From Mycolicibacterium moriokaense (GTDB lineage Bacteria > Actinomycetota > Actinomycetes > Mycobacteriales > Mycobacteriaceae), in contig NZ_AP022560.1 of the NCBI RefSeq assembly GCF_010726085.1, forward strand, positions 992,001-1,056,000: 64,000 nucleotides of DNA. The letters are read 5' to 3'. This document shows, piece by piece, positions 53,050 to 61,812 of this stretch. Below the pieces are notes generated by a model that was not told where the DNA came from, did no database searches, and saw only the letters and a program-made list of their open reading frames with translations. The position numbers and the translations under genes were made by a program. Position 1 is the stretch's first letter. Each line of letters opens with the position of its first letter.

Positions 53050-54543
53050 GTGGGATACCCGCTGCCACAGGAGACCGCACTCAGAGGCCCGTTCACGCCC
53101 ATGCGCTTCGAGGCGACGGTCGAGGAGTGCATTGTCAGTCAGGGTGAGATCCCCAAAGATCTCGCCGGTGGGTACTACCGGTGTGGGCCGACTTGGAAAC
53201 GGCCGACGTCCCAGGGCACCAACCCGCTGGTCAGCATGGACGGAATGGTGCAGGCAATCACCTTCGACAACGGTCGTGCCGACTTCCGCAACCGCTGGGT
53301 GCGTACTCCGAAGTACCTGCTGGAAGAAAAGCAGCATCGCGGGATGTTCGCGTGGACTGATGGCGCGTTCGGCGACTGGCGTGACTTCGCCTACGGCGAT
53401 GTCGAGCGGGACGACTACAACCGGCACACGCCCCAGGGCACCAGCAACATCAACGTGTTTCCGTTCGCGGGCCAGATGGTGGTATCTGGCGAGCAGGGCG
53501 CACCGCCGATCGCGCTGGACCCGATCACGTTGGAAACCAAGGGATTTGTCGATTGGTCACCCTCCTTATCGCCGGGCATCCACGCACCGGTTGCCTATGG
53601 GGACAACGCGTTCACTGCCCATCCGAAATGGGATCACGAGACCGGTGTGCTCTACGGCTGGACCTACCGTGACACCGCGCCCTACGTCACGCTGCACATC
53701 GTGCATCCGGACGGCCGCGTACTTACCCGTGAACTCTGGGATGCCCCGTACAACACGGTGGCACACGATATTTGGCTGACGCCCGAGTGGATGGTGATGC
53801 CGTTTCAGCCGTTCATCTTCAGCAAGGAGCGGATCCTCAAGGGCTTGGGTGTGTGGGGCTGGGATCCGGAACTGCCGATCGTGCTGGCACTCATTCCCCG
53901 TCACGACGTCGAGGGTGAGATCCGGTGGATCACCACCGACCTGCCGGCGCAGTACATCATGCACACCATGTCGGCCAACGTGAAGGACGGCAATCTGCTG
54001 CTGGACGGTCCGATCTTCAATAGGCCACCGTTCCCATTCGAGCAGGACTTCGCCGAGGGTGACGATATCGCGCTGTTCTTCTCGATCGCCTCGAGCACCC
54101 TCGGGCGCTGGACGGTTGACCTGTCCTCCGGGGCGACCAAGAGTGAGCAGCTGTCGGATCGACCCAGCGAGTTGCCGAAAGTGGACGAACGCTTCTACGG
54201 CAAGGGTTATCGCCACGGCTTCTCCGTGGGTGGCGTGGTCAAGCGCGGCGGGATGTCGATGAACAGCCTCGTCGTCACCGACATGGAGACGCTGTCGGAG
54301 CAGGTCTACCAGATCCGCGCCGGCGAGCCTGCCGCCGTGCTGGAGGCCAGTTTCGCACCGAGGTCGATCGACTCGCCCGAGGGCGATGGCTACATCATCG
54401 TCCCGGTGTCCTGGTGGGCAGACAAGCGCGGCGAATACCTGATCTTCGATACCGACGACATCACGCATGGCCCGATCTGCACCATTGAGCTGCCGTTCGC
54501 GCTCGGCTGGACGCCCCACGGCCACTGGATGGATTTCCGCTGA
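53050..54543 (+). CDS. Carotenoid oxygenase family dioxygenase, no. 2
   Basis: 497 residues, the same family as the gene at 24083 and similar throughout (both share GPF.PMRFEATVEECIV and SPEGDGYIIVPV). Iron-site contexts FTAHPKWDHETG, VAHDIWLTPEW, YIMHTMSAN and GWTPHGHWMDF. GTG 53050 (seven bases after GAAAGGAC) aligns with the start of the paralogue; GTG 53014 also has an AAAGGA site and would add 12 residues. It is cotranscribed with the FadE that follows. Probable substrate is an alkene-containing isoprenoid or stilbene-like compound; not determinable. Confidence 0.9.
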   Translation: MGYPLPQETALRGPFTPMRFEATVEECIVSQGEIPKDLAGGYYRCGPTWKRPTSQGTNPLVSMDGMVQAITFDNGRADFRNRWVRTPKYLLEEKQHRGMFAWTDGAFGDWRDFAYGDVERDDYNRHTPQGTSNINVFPFAGQMVVSGEQGAPPIALDPITLETKGFVDWSPSLSPGIHAPVAYGDNAFTAHPKWDHETGVLYGWTYRDTAPYVTLHIVHPDGRVLTRELWDAPYNTVAHDIWLTPEWMVMPFQPFIFSKERILKGLGVWGWDPELPIVLALIPRHDVEGEIRWITTDLPAQYIMHTMSANVKDGNLLLDGPIFNRPPFPFEQDFAEGDDIALFFSIASSTLGRWTVDLSSGATKSEQLSDRPSELPKVDERFYGKGYRHGFSVGGVVKRGGMSMNSLVVTDMETLSEQVYQIRAGEPAAVLEASFAPRSIDSPEGDGYIIVPVSWWADKRGEYLIFDTDDITHGPICTIELPFALGWTPHGHWMDFR

Positions 54544-55692
54544 ATGGCCGGCGTGAATCAGCGTGCCGTTTTCACCGCCGATCAGGAGCACTTCCGGTCG
54601 GCGGTGCGCGACTTCCTGCGTGACGACGTTCTTCCCGACTACCCCCAATGGGTGCGTGACGGTAGGCCGCCACGGCGTTTCTGGGAAGCCGCCGCCGCCC
54701 GAGGCATCCTCGGCATCGGAGTCCCCGAACACTACGGTGGCCTGCCCAAGTCCGACTTCCGGCACAGCGTGGTGGTCACCGAAGAGATCCAAGCACTGGG
54801 TATGGCGATCGGGGGGCTGCGCGTCCAAACGGACATCTGTCTGCCCTACCTACTGCACTACGGCACGCCCGAGCAGTGCACGACGTGGTTGCCGCGGCTG
54901 ACGTCCGGGCAGTCGGTGGTCGCCCTCGGGCTCTCAGAGCCGGGTGCCGGTTCGGACCTCAAATCCATGTCCACCCGCGCGCGGCGAGTTGGGGATCACT
55001 ACGTGGTCAACGGGGCGAAGACCTTCATCTCCAACGGGGCCGCCGCCGAGCTCGTGATCCTTGCGGTGAAGACCGACCCCGAAGCGGGACGTCGTGGCAT
55101 CAGCCTGCTGCTGGTCGACACCTCGACCCCGGGTTTCGAGCGAGGGCGCAAGCTCGACAAACTGGGCTTGCACGCCCAAGATCTTGCCGAGATGTCCTTC
55201 ACCGACATGGAAGTCCCGGTGACCGCCCTGCTCGGCGCAGAAAATGAAGGGTTCTCGTATCTGACGTCGAACCTGGCGCAAGAGCGACTGTCCATCGCGG
55301 TCAATTCGCAGGCCGCGGCGTCGGCGTCGCTGGCGTGGACGGTGCAGATGCTCAAGGACGGGGGCGCGGGCAGAAGCGTTTCCCAGGACACCAAGTTCAT
55401 CCTCGCCCAATGCTCTACGGAGGTCGCGGCCGGGCAGGCGCTGGTGGATCAGTGCCTAGCCGCGCACGTCGACGACAGGCTCACCGGACGAGACGCGGCG
55501 ATGGTCAAGCTGTACTGCACCGAGCTGCAGGGCCGCGTGGTCGACCGGTGCCTCGAGTTGTGGCCCCCGGGCGCCGCGCTGCGCGCCGACTCGTTGATCG
55601 GCAACGCTTATCTCGATGGTCGGGTGAGCCGGATTTATGGAGGCTCCAGCGAGATCATGAAAGTGATCATCGGTCAGGATTTCGGTTTGTGA
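54544..55692 (+). CDS. Acyl-CoA dehydrogenase (FadE)
   Basis: 382 residues: GILGIGVPEHYGGLPKSDF, VALGLSEPGAGSDLKSMSTR, VNGAKTFISNGAAAELVILA and C-terminal RIYGGSSEIMKVIIGQDFGL. Starts right after the stop codon of the carotenoid oxygenase, so both belong to one operon, linking cleavage of the substrate to beta-oxidation of a product. Confidence 0.9.
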   Translation: MAGVNQRAVFTADQEHFRSAVRDFLRDDVLPDYPQWVRDGRPPRRFWEAAAARGILGIGVPEHYGGLPKSDFRHSVVVTEEIQALGMAIGGLRVQTDICLPYLLHYGTPEQCTTWLPRLTSGQSVVALGLSEPGAGSDLKSMSTRARRVGDHYVVNGAKTFISNGAAAELVILAVKTDPEAGRRGISLLLVDTSTPGFERGRKLDKLGLHAQDLAEMSFTDMEVPVTALLGAENEGFSYLTSNLAQERLSIAVNSQAAASASLAWTVQMLKDGGAGRSVSQDTKFILAQCSTEVAAGQALVDQCLAAHVDDRLTGRDAAMVKLYCTELQGRVVDRCLELWPPGAALRADSLIGNAYLDGRVSRIYGGSSEIMKVIIGQDFGL

Positions 55693-55735
55693 GCCGCATT
55701 GTGAGGGTCTGTGGACCAGTCGTAGGCTTAGGGTC

Positions 55736-56302
55736 GTGAGCCGCGACGAGCAAATCCTGTCGGCGGCCGAGAAGCTGTTCTTCGAACGCAGCTTCGACGG
55801 CGTCGGGGTGGACGAGATCGGCCGGGCGGCCGGCACCAGCGGATCTGCCATCTACCGCCATTTTGCCAGTAAGGACGCCATCCTCGCGGCTCTGTTCGAC
55901 AAAGTTCTCGACACCCTGCTCGTTCGGATCGGGGAACCCGACCCCGACCCCGACGCCGATCTGGCGAAGCTGATGAGGGCTTTTGCCGGATTGGTGGACA
56001 GCCACGAGCGCTTGTTCTCGATCTGGCTGCGGGAGCAGCGATCGCTGGCGGAGCGTTATCGGCGCGATCATGACCGCAGGCAACAGCGTGTCACCGAACG
56101 GTGGGTGGGTTGTCTGCGGCGCCGCTATCCCGAAGCCTCGTTGGACGACGTGATCACCGCGACGCGTGGCCTGCAACTGCTCTTGCTGTCGCAGGCGCTG
56201 CGCCCGCCAGGGGGGCGCAGCGCGCGGCACCCGGAGGATCTGCTTGTCCGGATGGGATTGGCGAGCCTGCAGGCACTCGAGCCGGTGAGGGCGACGAGTT
56301 AG
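55736..56302 (+). CDS. TetR family transcriptional regulator
   Basis: 188 residues, GTG start. HTH SRDEQILSAAEKLFFERSFDGVGV and GTSGSAIYRHFASKDAI. The ligand domain resembles that of the TetR at 20388 (WVGCLRRRYPEASLDDV compared with WTRCLDACYPGHSRAKL). Lies 43 bases after the FadE, so it may be read from the same transcript and is another candidate for the GATAACG regulator. Its stop overlaps the hydrolase stop on the other strand by four bases. Confidence 0.86.
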   Translation: MSRDEQILSAAEKLFFERSFDGVGVDEIGRAAGTSGSAIYRHFASKDAILAALFDKVLDTLLVRIGEPDPDPDADLAKLMRAFAGLVDSHERLFSIWLREQRSLAERYRRDHDRRQQRVTERWVGCLRRRYPEASLDDVITATRGLQLLLLSQALRPPGGRSARHPEDLLVRMGLASLQALEPVRATS

Positions 56303-57093
56303 ACAAACGCGCGCAGCGCGTCGTCGAACTCGTCGGGTGCTTCGAGCATCGGGAAGTGTCCGCAGTCCAATTCGACCATGCGGGTGTCGTTCAGCCGTGA
56401 CTGGAGCCAGTATCCGCCCTTGGCCGAGTGCACCGGGTCGGCCTTCCCGTTGAGTTGCAGCACCGGCTGACGCACCAGCTCGATCTCGTCGATCAGATCG
56501 GTCCGCAGCAGGGTGTCGTAGCATGCGATGGCCGACCAACTGGGCATCTGCATCCAGGTCTGCAGCAACCAATCGATCACCCGAGGATGCTGTTCGCGGG
56601 CGAAGCTGGACTGGAGCAACCGACACCGGGCGGCAACACGGTCGGTTTCCTCATCGCCGACCATGCGGGCCACGGTCGGCTCCGGCGGTGTACCGAAGGG
56701 GAACTCTTCACTTCGGGTGGCGCGCACCGCATTCGAACCGACGAGCACCAGCTTGGCCACCAGGTGCGGAGCCGTGGCGGCGGTGTGGAACGCCACCCGC
56801 CCGCCGAACGAGTGCCCGACCACCGTCGCCGCGTTGATGCCGAGGGTCTCCAGGACGATCACCAGGTCGTCGCGTAGTCGATCAATGCCGTAACCGTCCA
56901 GGGGATGGTCGGAATGGCCGTGACCACGCTGTGTCACGCATACCGTGCGGTATCCGGCACCGGTGAGAACTCGTACTTGCCTGTCCCAGAGTGCGTGGTC
57001 GAGGCCGAACCCCGAAATGAAGACCACGGCCGGCCCGCTGCCCAGATCCTGTACGTGCAACCGCACCCGGTCTTCGACGTCGATCATGGGCAT
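56299..57093 (-). CDS. Alpha/beta hydrolase
   Basis: 264 residues. VVFISGFGLDHALWDRQ for the oxyanion loop, nucleophile Ser in TVVGHSFGGRVAFH, Asp in LNGKADPVHSAKGGYW and His in DCGHFPMLEAPDEF. Esterase, lactonase or C-C hydrolase type; a lactone from the BVMO is one possible target (inference). AAGGAG lies upstream of the ATG; last gene of an operon with the FadE and the broken thiolase. Confidence 0.87.
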   Translation of the reverse strand: MPMIDVEDRVRLHVQDLGSGPAVVFISGFGLDHALWDRQVRVLTGAGYRTVCVTQRGHGHSDHPLDGYGIDRLRDDLVIVLETLGINAATVVGHSFGGRVAFHTAATAPHLVAKLVLVGSNAVRATRSEEFPFGTPPEPTVARMVGDEETDRVAARCRLLQSSFAREQHPRVIDWLLQTWMQMPSWSAIACYDTLLRTDLIDEIELVRQPVLQLNGKADPVHSAKGGYWLQSRLNDTRMVELDCGHFPMLEAPDEFDDALRAFV

Positions 57094-57157
57094 GTTGTCC
57101 GGGCTCCTTCGGTCGGATGGTGGTCAATTGCCCTTGCGTACAGGCGAATGGCAAGGG

Positions 57158-58225
57158 TCAGGGCGCGCGGTGGATCTCGAACAGTCGCTCCGCCACCGCC
57201 TGTCGTGGGTCGGAGTACAGCCGACCGACCGTGCGGATGAACCGTGCGTCAGCGAATGCCTGCGCTATCGGGTACTCGCGCATATACCCATAACCGCCGT
57301 GCAGCTGCAGGCTTTGGTCCACCGCCCGATCGGAGAGGCCGACGGTCACTTGGCGGGCGGCGGCGGCGTCGGCCGGCGTCAGCCTCGTCTGCGCGCGGGC
57401 AGCCACACACAGATCCACATAGCTGGTGGCCGCGGAGAGCTCGGCGGCTAGCTCGGCGAGCCGCAGCTGGGTGTTCTCGAACTCCGCGAGTGGCCTTCCG
57501 AACACCTTGCGGCTGCCGGTGTATTCAACGGCGAGCTCGATGGCCTTGCGGGCGTTCGCCAGTGCGGCTACGGCCAGCCACAGGTCGACGTCGCGATGTA
57601 TGGCAGACCTCTTCGCCGGGACGGCCGTCCATTCCGTTGAGGGTGCCGCTGTGACGTCGACATCGGCGATTCCCGCTTCCGGTGCCCCGAGGTTCCCGCT
57701 CACCACGCCGATCCGGACCCCGGCGAGGTCGGTGGGCAGTATGTTCACCGCTTCGTCCACACTCACCAGCAGCACATCGGCCAGCCGTCCGCCCGGCAAC
57801 CCGGACACGGCCACTCCCGGCGAGGGTATTCCGATCTGCGCGCCGGTCACCAGGGAAGGCAGGAACCGCTGCTGGGTCTCCGGGTCGCCGTGGTCGAGTA
57901 GGAACGGGATGGTGACGCCGGCGTGCAGGGCCCACAGGACTGCCAGGCCGGTGGCGCCGGCGGCAACGGTCTCCTCGATGAGCAACGCGAGGAACCCGTA
58001 ATCCTCGGCATCGCCGCCGCCGAAACGGTCCGGTACGGCAGTGCCCAGAAAGCCGTGGGCACCCGCCTCACCGAACACGCTGCGCGGCACGCCGTCGTTA
58101 CGTCGCCAGCCGTCGAGATCGGGCACCACCGCGGAGTCGATGAAACGCGTCACGCTCTCGCGGAACGCTTCGTGATCGTTGGTGAAAACGGGCCTGCCGG
58201 CGGCGATCGGCGCTACCGTTGCCAC
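57158..58225 (-). CDS. Acyl-CoA dehydrogenase family protein, shortened
   Basis: 355 residues, with start GTG at 58225 (TAAGGGC upstream). N-terminal and C-terminal domains are readable (FLGTAVPDRFGGGDAEDYGF; SLQLHGGYGYMREYPIAQAF), but the central segment is degenerate: the usual EPGAGSD appears only as SPGVAVSGLPGGRLADVL and the NGxKxW motif is absent. It may be the non-catalytic subunit of a FadE pair. Four bases after the thiolase remnant, so cotranscribed. Confidence 0.78.
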   Translation of the reverse strand: MATVAPIAAGRPVFTNDHEAFRESVTRFIDSAVVPDLDGWRRNDGVPRSVFGEAGAHGFLGTAVPDRFGGGDAEDYGFLALLIEETVAAGATGLAVLWALHAGVTIPFLLDHGDPETQQRFLPSLVTGAQIGIPSPGVAVSGLPGGRLADVLLVSVDEAVNILPTDLAGVRIGVVSGNLGAPEAGIADVDVTAAPSTEWTAVPAKRSAIHRDVDLWLAVAALANARKAIELAVEYTGSRKVFGRPLAEFENTQLRLAELAAELSAATSYVDLCVAARAQTRLTPADAAAARQVTVGLSDRAVDQSLQLHGGYGYMREYPIAQAFADARFIRTVGRLYSDPRQAVAERLFEIHRAP

Positions 58226-58229
58226 GCCC

Positions 58230-59200
58230 TTACAACCGCTCGATCAGGGTGGCGTTGGCCATTCCGCCGGCCTCGCACATCGACTGAAGTCCGAGACGCC
58301 CGCCGCCGGCTTCCAATGCGTAGAGCATGGTGGTCAGCAGCCGGGCCCCGGACGCACCGGCCCAGTGCGATGGCCACGATTCAATCGGTCGGCCCTCTCG
58401 GCCTCGGAACGGTCGCATCGTCAGTGGTCGTCTGCGCCCCGACGCGCAGCACCTTCTCGGTGGCGGGCAACGGTCTGCGAGCTGCGAGGAGTCGTGTGCT
58501 CCATCGGTGATCGGTCGAAGGAGGGTTTGAGCGTCGCGAGGCCCTCGACGGTTGTGTTCGGTCGAATCGTCTCGTCGGTGCTCACCACACCGTCGGGCGT
58601 CGTGATGGGTACGATCTCGGCGCTGAAGTCGGCGGCGGCCGCGTTGCGGTGCGAACGTGCGGAGAACTCGTCGATCGCCTCCCGGTCGAGTTTCCACCGT
58701 GCCGCGATCAGTTCCGCCGACACACCCTGAGGGATCAGCCCCGGCGCGTACCGCTCGGTGACCGAGGGGCCGTAGGGGTCCTGACCGATGCGCGCGGTGA
58801 ACATGGGTATACGGCTCATCGACTCCACGCCGGCGGCGACCACGATGTCACAGGCTCCAGCGATGACGGACTGAGCCGCGAAGTCGGCGGATTGCTGACT
58901 GGATCCGCAGGCGCGGTGCACCGCAACCGACGGCACCGTCTCGGGGAGTCCGGCCGCCAGCCACGCCCACCGGCCCACCGGCCCGGACTGCTCGCCAACC
59001 TGGCTGACGCAGCCCGTGATGACGTCGTCGACCAGCGCCGGGTCGATGCCGGTGCGTTGCACGAGAGCGCCGATCACCTGTCCCAGCAGTTCGACTGGGT
59101 GCAACCCGCTGAGGGCACCGCCCGGACGACCGTCCTTGGGTGCCTTGCCTTTTGCCATCGGGGAGCGAACAGCATCGATGATGACCGCTTGTCGGGACAT
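58230..59200 (-). pseudogene. Thiolase (acetyl-CoA acetyltransferase family), internally deleted
   Basis: The first 230 residues are intact (MSRQAVIIDAVRSPMAKGK..., active-site Cys in VHRACGSSQQSADFA at about residue 98, ATG 59200 with AAGGAG). Then the frame is lost: SSQLADR, PATEKVLRVG and finally GASGARLLTTMLYALEAGG with CEAGGMANATLIERL are found in different frames, about 60 residues are missing, and the NEAFA and GHP catalytic segments are gone. The TAA is at 58230. Hence a recently broken gene. A truncated N-terminal product of about 258 residues could still be made to the stop at 58421. Confidence 0.75.
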
Positions 59201-59342
59201 GGTTCTCCTTATTCGGTGTCCTCGTGCATACCCCGGCGACCGCGGCCCCGACGATCTGCTGCGGCAGTGCGCCGCGATGTGCCGGTGTGCGGGCAACCCA
59301 GGCCCAGCGTTGGGGTGGCGACCGGATATTTTAGAACTCTAT

Positions 59343-59449
59343 CGTCTCACTAATCCCGAAGCAATGGTGGTGCCGGCTGGTCCCGCCGTTGTCCGCAGAA
59401 GAGTCTGCCCGCGGCGGCCGTATGGTTTATTCTGAAGCTGAGCGTCTCA
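59343..59449. promoter_or_regulatory. Two CGTCTCA sites between the thiolase remnant and TetR
   Basis: CGTCTCA at 59343-59349 and again at 59443-59449; the second lies in TGAAGCT-GAG-CGTCTCA (59433-59449), 26 bases before the TetR ATG. The first faces the divergent thiolase. Placement on both promoters suits autoregulation by the TetR at 59475. Otherwise the 274-base gap (59201-59474) holds no gene. Confidence 0.5.
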
Positions 59450-59474
59450 ATTATTGCGCGATAGGGGTCCCTGA

Positions 59475-60098
59475 ATGGCGGACCAGCGGTCGGGTGATCT
59501 TCCGCGCCCCGCGCCGCGCCGCCGCGGCCGGCCACGTATGGAGATCGACCTCGATGCAGTGGCCGATGCGGTCGCCGGTTTGGTCGTCGAAGGCGGCGAT
59601 AAAGCCTTGTCGATTGTCGGCGCGGCCGAGCGTCTCGACGTTTCGCGTGCCACGCTCTACCGACTGGTGCCGACGAAAGACGATCTGGTCAGCATCATGC
59701 TCGAGCGGGCCACGCGGCAGCTCGCCGACAATATGTCGGCCGTGGTGGAGTCCGATCTCTCCGGGCGGGAGAGACTCAGGATGCTGATCGAGATACACGT
59801 CGACGCCTGCGTGCGGATGCGCGGCTACATGCCGGTCTTCTTCGGCGGAGCGGGGCTGCCGGCCGACGTCCTCGATCGTTGGGACTCTTTTCGCCGGGAC
59901 TACGAAGCGTTGTGTGCCAGCTGTGTTCAGGATGCGATGGACGAGGGTGTGCTGCCGCCGGCGGACGTGATGACCACGACCTTGCTGCTGCTGGGCATGT
60001 GCCTCTGGATATCACGCTGGTATCGACCTGAGGAAGGCATTCGCACCGAAGACATCGCCAAGACCGTCATTCGGCTGGTGTTGCCACCTGACGAGTGA
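59475..60098 (+). CDS. TetR family regulator, candidate for the TGAGACG regulon
   Basis: 207 residues. HTH LDAVADAVAGLVVEGGDKAL and LDVSRATLYRLVPTKDDLV; the ligand domain has MRGYMPVFFGGAGLPADV and WISRWYRPEEGI, shared with the TetR at 22667. Its promoter carries CGTCTCA copies, so it is the best placed candidate to bind the TGAGACG-N3-CGTCTCA sites; this is inference. ATG with GGGGTCCCTGA upstream, poor ribosome site. Confidence 0.87.
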   Translation: MADQRSGDLPRPAPRRRGRPRMEIDLDAVADAVAGLVVEGGDKALSIVGAAERLDVSRATLYRLVPTKDDLVSIMLERATRQLADNMSAVVESDLSGRERLRMLIEIHVDACVRMRGYMPVFFGGAGLPADVLDRWDSFRRDYEALCASCVQDAMDEGVLPPADVMTTTLLLLGMCLWISRWYRPEEGIRTEDIAKTVIRLVLPPDE

Positions 60099-60168
60099 GT
60101 GGTTCGCGCGCGGCCGGATGGGCCGCGTCTCGAAGGCCGCGGGGGAGGAATGGTTTCGCGGCCGGAGA

Positions 60169-61746
60169 TCAGAAGTCTTCCAACGCGAACTGCGCGGCCA
60201 GCCGTCCCGGCCATCCGTTGACACCGCCGCCGGGGTGTACACCCGAGCCGGCCAGGAACAAGCCGTCCACCGGAGTGCGGTAGCCCCCGAGGCCCGCGGC
60301 GGGCCGGTTGGAACCCAGGCGGGTGGCAGTCATGTCGACATGAAAGAAGCACGCGTTGGGAATGTTGAACACCGATTCGAGGTCGGCCGGCGAGTGTTCG
60401 ACCCGGCCGATTTCGGTCTCGAAGCCGCTGAGGAAGCGCTCCAGCGATGCGGTCATGACCTTGCTGTAGCCGGCCTTCTCGGCCTCCCAGCCGGCAGCCG
60501 GTCGCGCGGCACAGTTCGTCAACGTGTACAACACATCTTGGCCGTCTGGCGCCAGGGTCGGGTCGCTGGCAGACAGGATGGCCATATACACCGGCGGATC
60601 GGCCGTCACGTTGTGGCCGTGGGTGATCTGCTGGAACTGGTTGACATGGTCCTCGAGCGTGCCGGTCATCCAGGTGGTGGTCCGCAGATCGATGCCGTCG
60701 CGTTTATCGCGCAGCGCTTGAGCCTTGGGGTAGCCGGCTCGGCCGCCGAGGGCGACGTCGATCTTGAACAGTGCGACGTCGGCCGAGTTGGCGGGCATCA
60801 TCGTCACTTGAATCTTGGTGTTTGCGTCCAGCACGGCGTCATCGAGCAGCGTGCCCAACGTGTGTTGTGGCGCACAGGCACCCAGGACTCCGCGCCGAGC
60901 TCGGACCTCGGTGCCGTCCTCGAGCCGCACGCCGACGGCGCGGTTACCCTCCACCAAGATCTGCTCGACACCGGAACCGGTCTTGATGTCGCCGCCGGCC
61001 GACCGGATCGACGAGGCGAGCGCCTCGGCGATCGCGCTCATGCCGCCCCGCGCCCGCAGGACACCGCGGCCGCGATGCACGGCGGCGAATCCGGCGAGAT
61101 AGACACCGCTGCCGTCGAGGCTGGCCGGGCCGAACATGCTGCACCAATATGCGCATAATCCGCGCATGGCATCGGAATCGAAGGTTTCGGAGACGAGCTC
61201 GAAGATGCTCATCGTGAGCATCTTCACCAAGAAGGACCGGGCGCGCTTATCGAGCCCCAGTTTCCCGACGATGCGCAGCAACTGCTTCTTCGACAGATCC
61301 GACGGACGCTGGCTGCCGAGTTCGACCTGCAGGCCGATCAGAAAGTCCAAGACCGGCGAGACTTCTTCGTAGGTGCGCGCATCGCGGCGGGAGAAGTACC
61401 GGATCTCCTCCAGAGTGCGGGCGATCTCACGGTGCAGGATGAGCGTCGCACCGTCATCTGCCATCCAGCCGTAGGGCCGGTCGAGTGCGATCGAGCGGTA
61501 ACCGTGCTTGGCGATGCCCAGGTCGTCGGCCAGGCTGGTGCCGGCCATGAACATGTCGTCCATCGCGCCGACATGCAACAGATGCCCGGGCGCTTCCGGC
61601 ACCCGAGGCAGACTGGTGGTCAGCCCGCCGATGTGGGGAAGACGCTCGACGACGAGCACGTCGGAGCCGGCCTGGGCCAGCGTGGTCGCTGCGACGAGAC
61701 CGTTGTGGCCGGCGCCGATGACGACGTAATCGTGGGTGACTGTCAT
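60169..61746 (-). CDS. Phytoene-desaturase-like FAD oxidoreductase
   Basis: 525 residues. FAD motif VVIGAGHNGLVAATTLAQAG at the N-terminus, then VVERLPHIGGLTTSLPR, and near the C-terminus GLFLAGSGVHPGGGVNGWPG, the layout of the CrtI/retinol-saturase-type oxidoreductases. It would desaturate or saturate a polyene or isoprenoid, which fits the carotenoid oxygenases in the window. AAGGAGG precedes the ATG. 66 bases downstream of the Rieske reductase gene. Confidence 0.85.
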   Translation of the reverse strand: MTVTHDYVVIGAGHNGLVAATTLAQAGSDVLVVERLPHIGGLTTSLPRVPEAPGHLLHVGAMDDMFMAGTSLADDLGIAKHGYRSIALDRPYGWMADDGATLILHREIARTLEEIRYFSRRDARTYEEVSPVLDFLIGLQVELGSQRPSDLSKKQLLRIVGKLGLDKRARSFLVKMLTMSIFELVSETFDSDAMRGLCAYWCSMFGPASLDGSGVYLAGFAAVHRGRGVLRARGGMSAIAEALASSIRSAGGDIKTGSGVEQILVEGNRAVGVRLEDGTEVRARRGVLGACAPQHTLGTLLDDAVLDANTKIQVTMMPANSADVALFKIDVALGGRAGYPKAQALRDKRDGIDLRTTTWMTGTLEDHVNQFQQITHGHNVTADPPVYMAILSASDPTLAPDGQDVLYTLTNCAARPAAGWEAEKAGYSKVMTASLERFLSGFETEIGRVEHSPADLESVFNIPNACFFHVDMTATRLGSNRPAAGLGGYRTPVDGLFLAGSGVHPGGGVNGWPGRLAAQFALEDF

Positions 61747-61812
61747 GGACCCTCCTTGGTGGCCGCGTGGTGCGCGCCGTTGGTGCGTGAAAGACAGTGG
61801 GGTTCGGGCATA

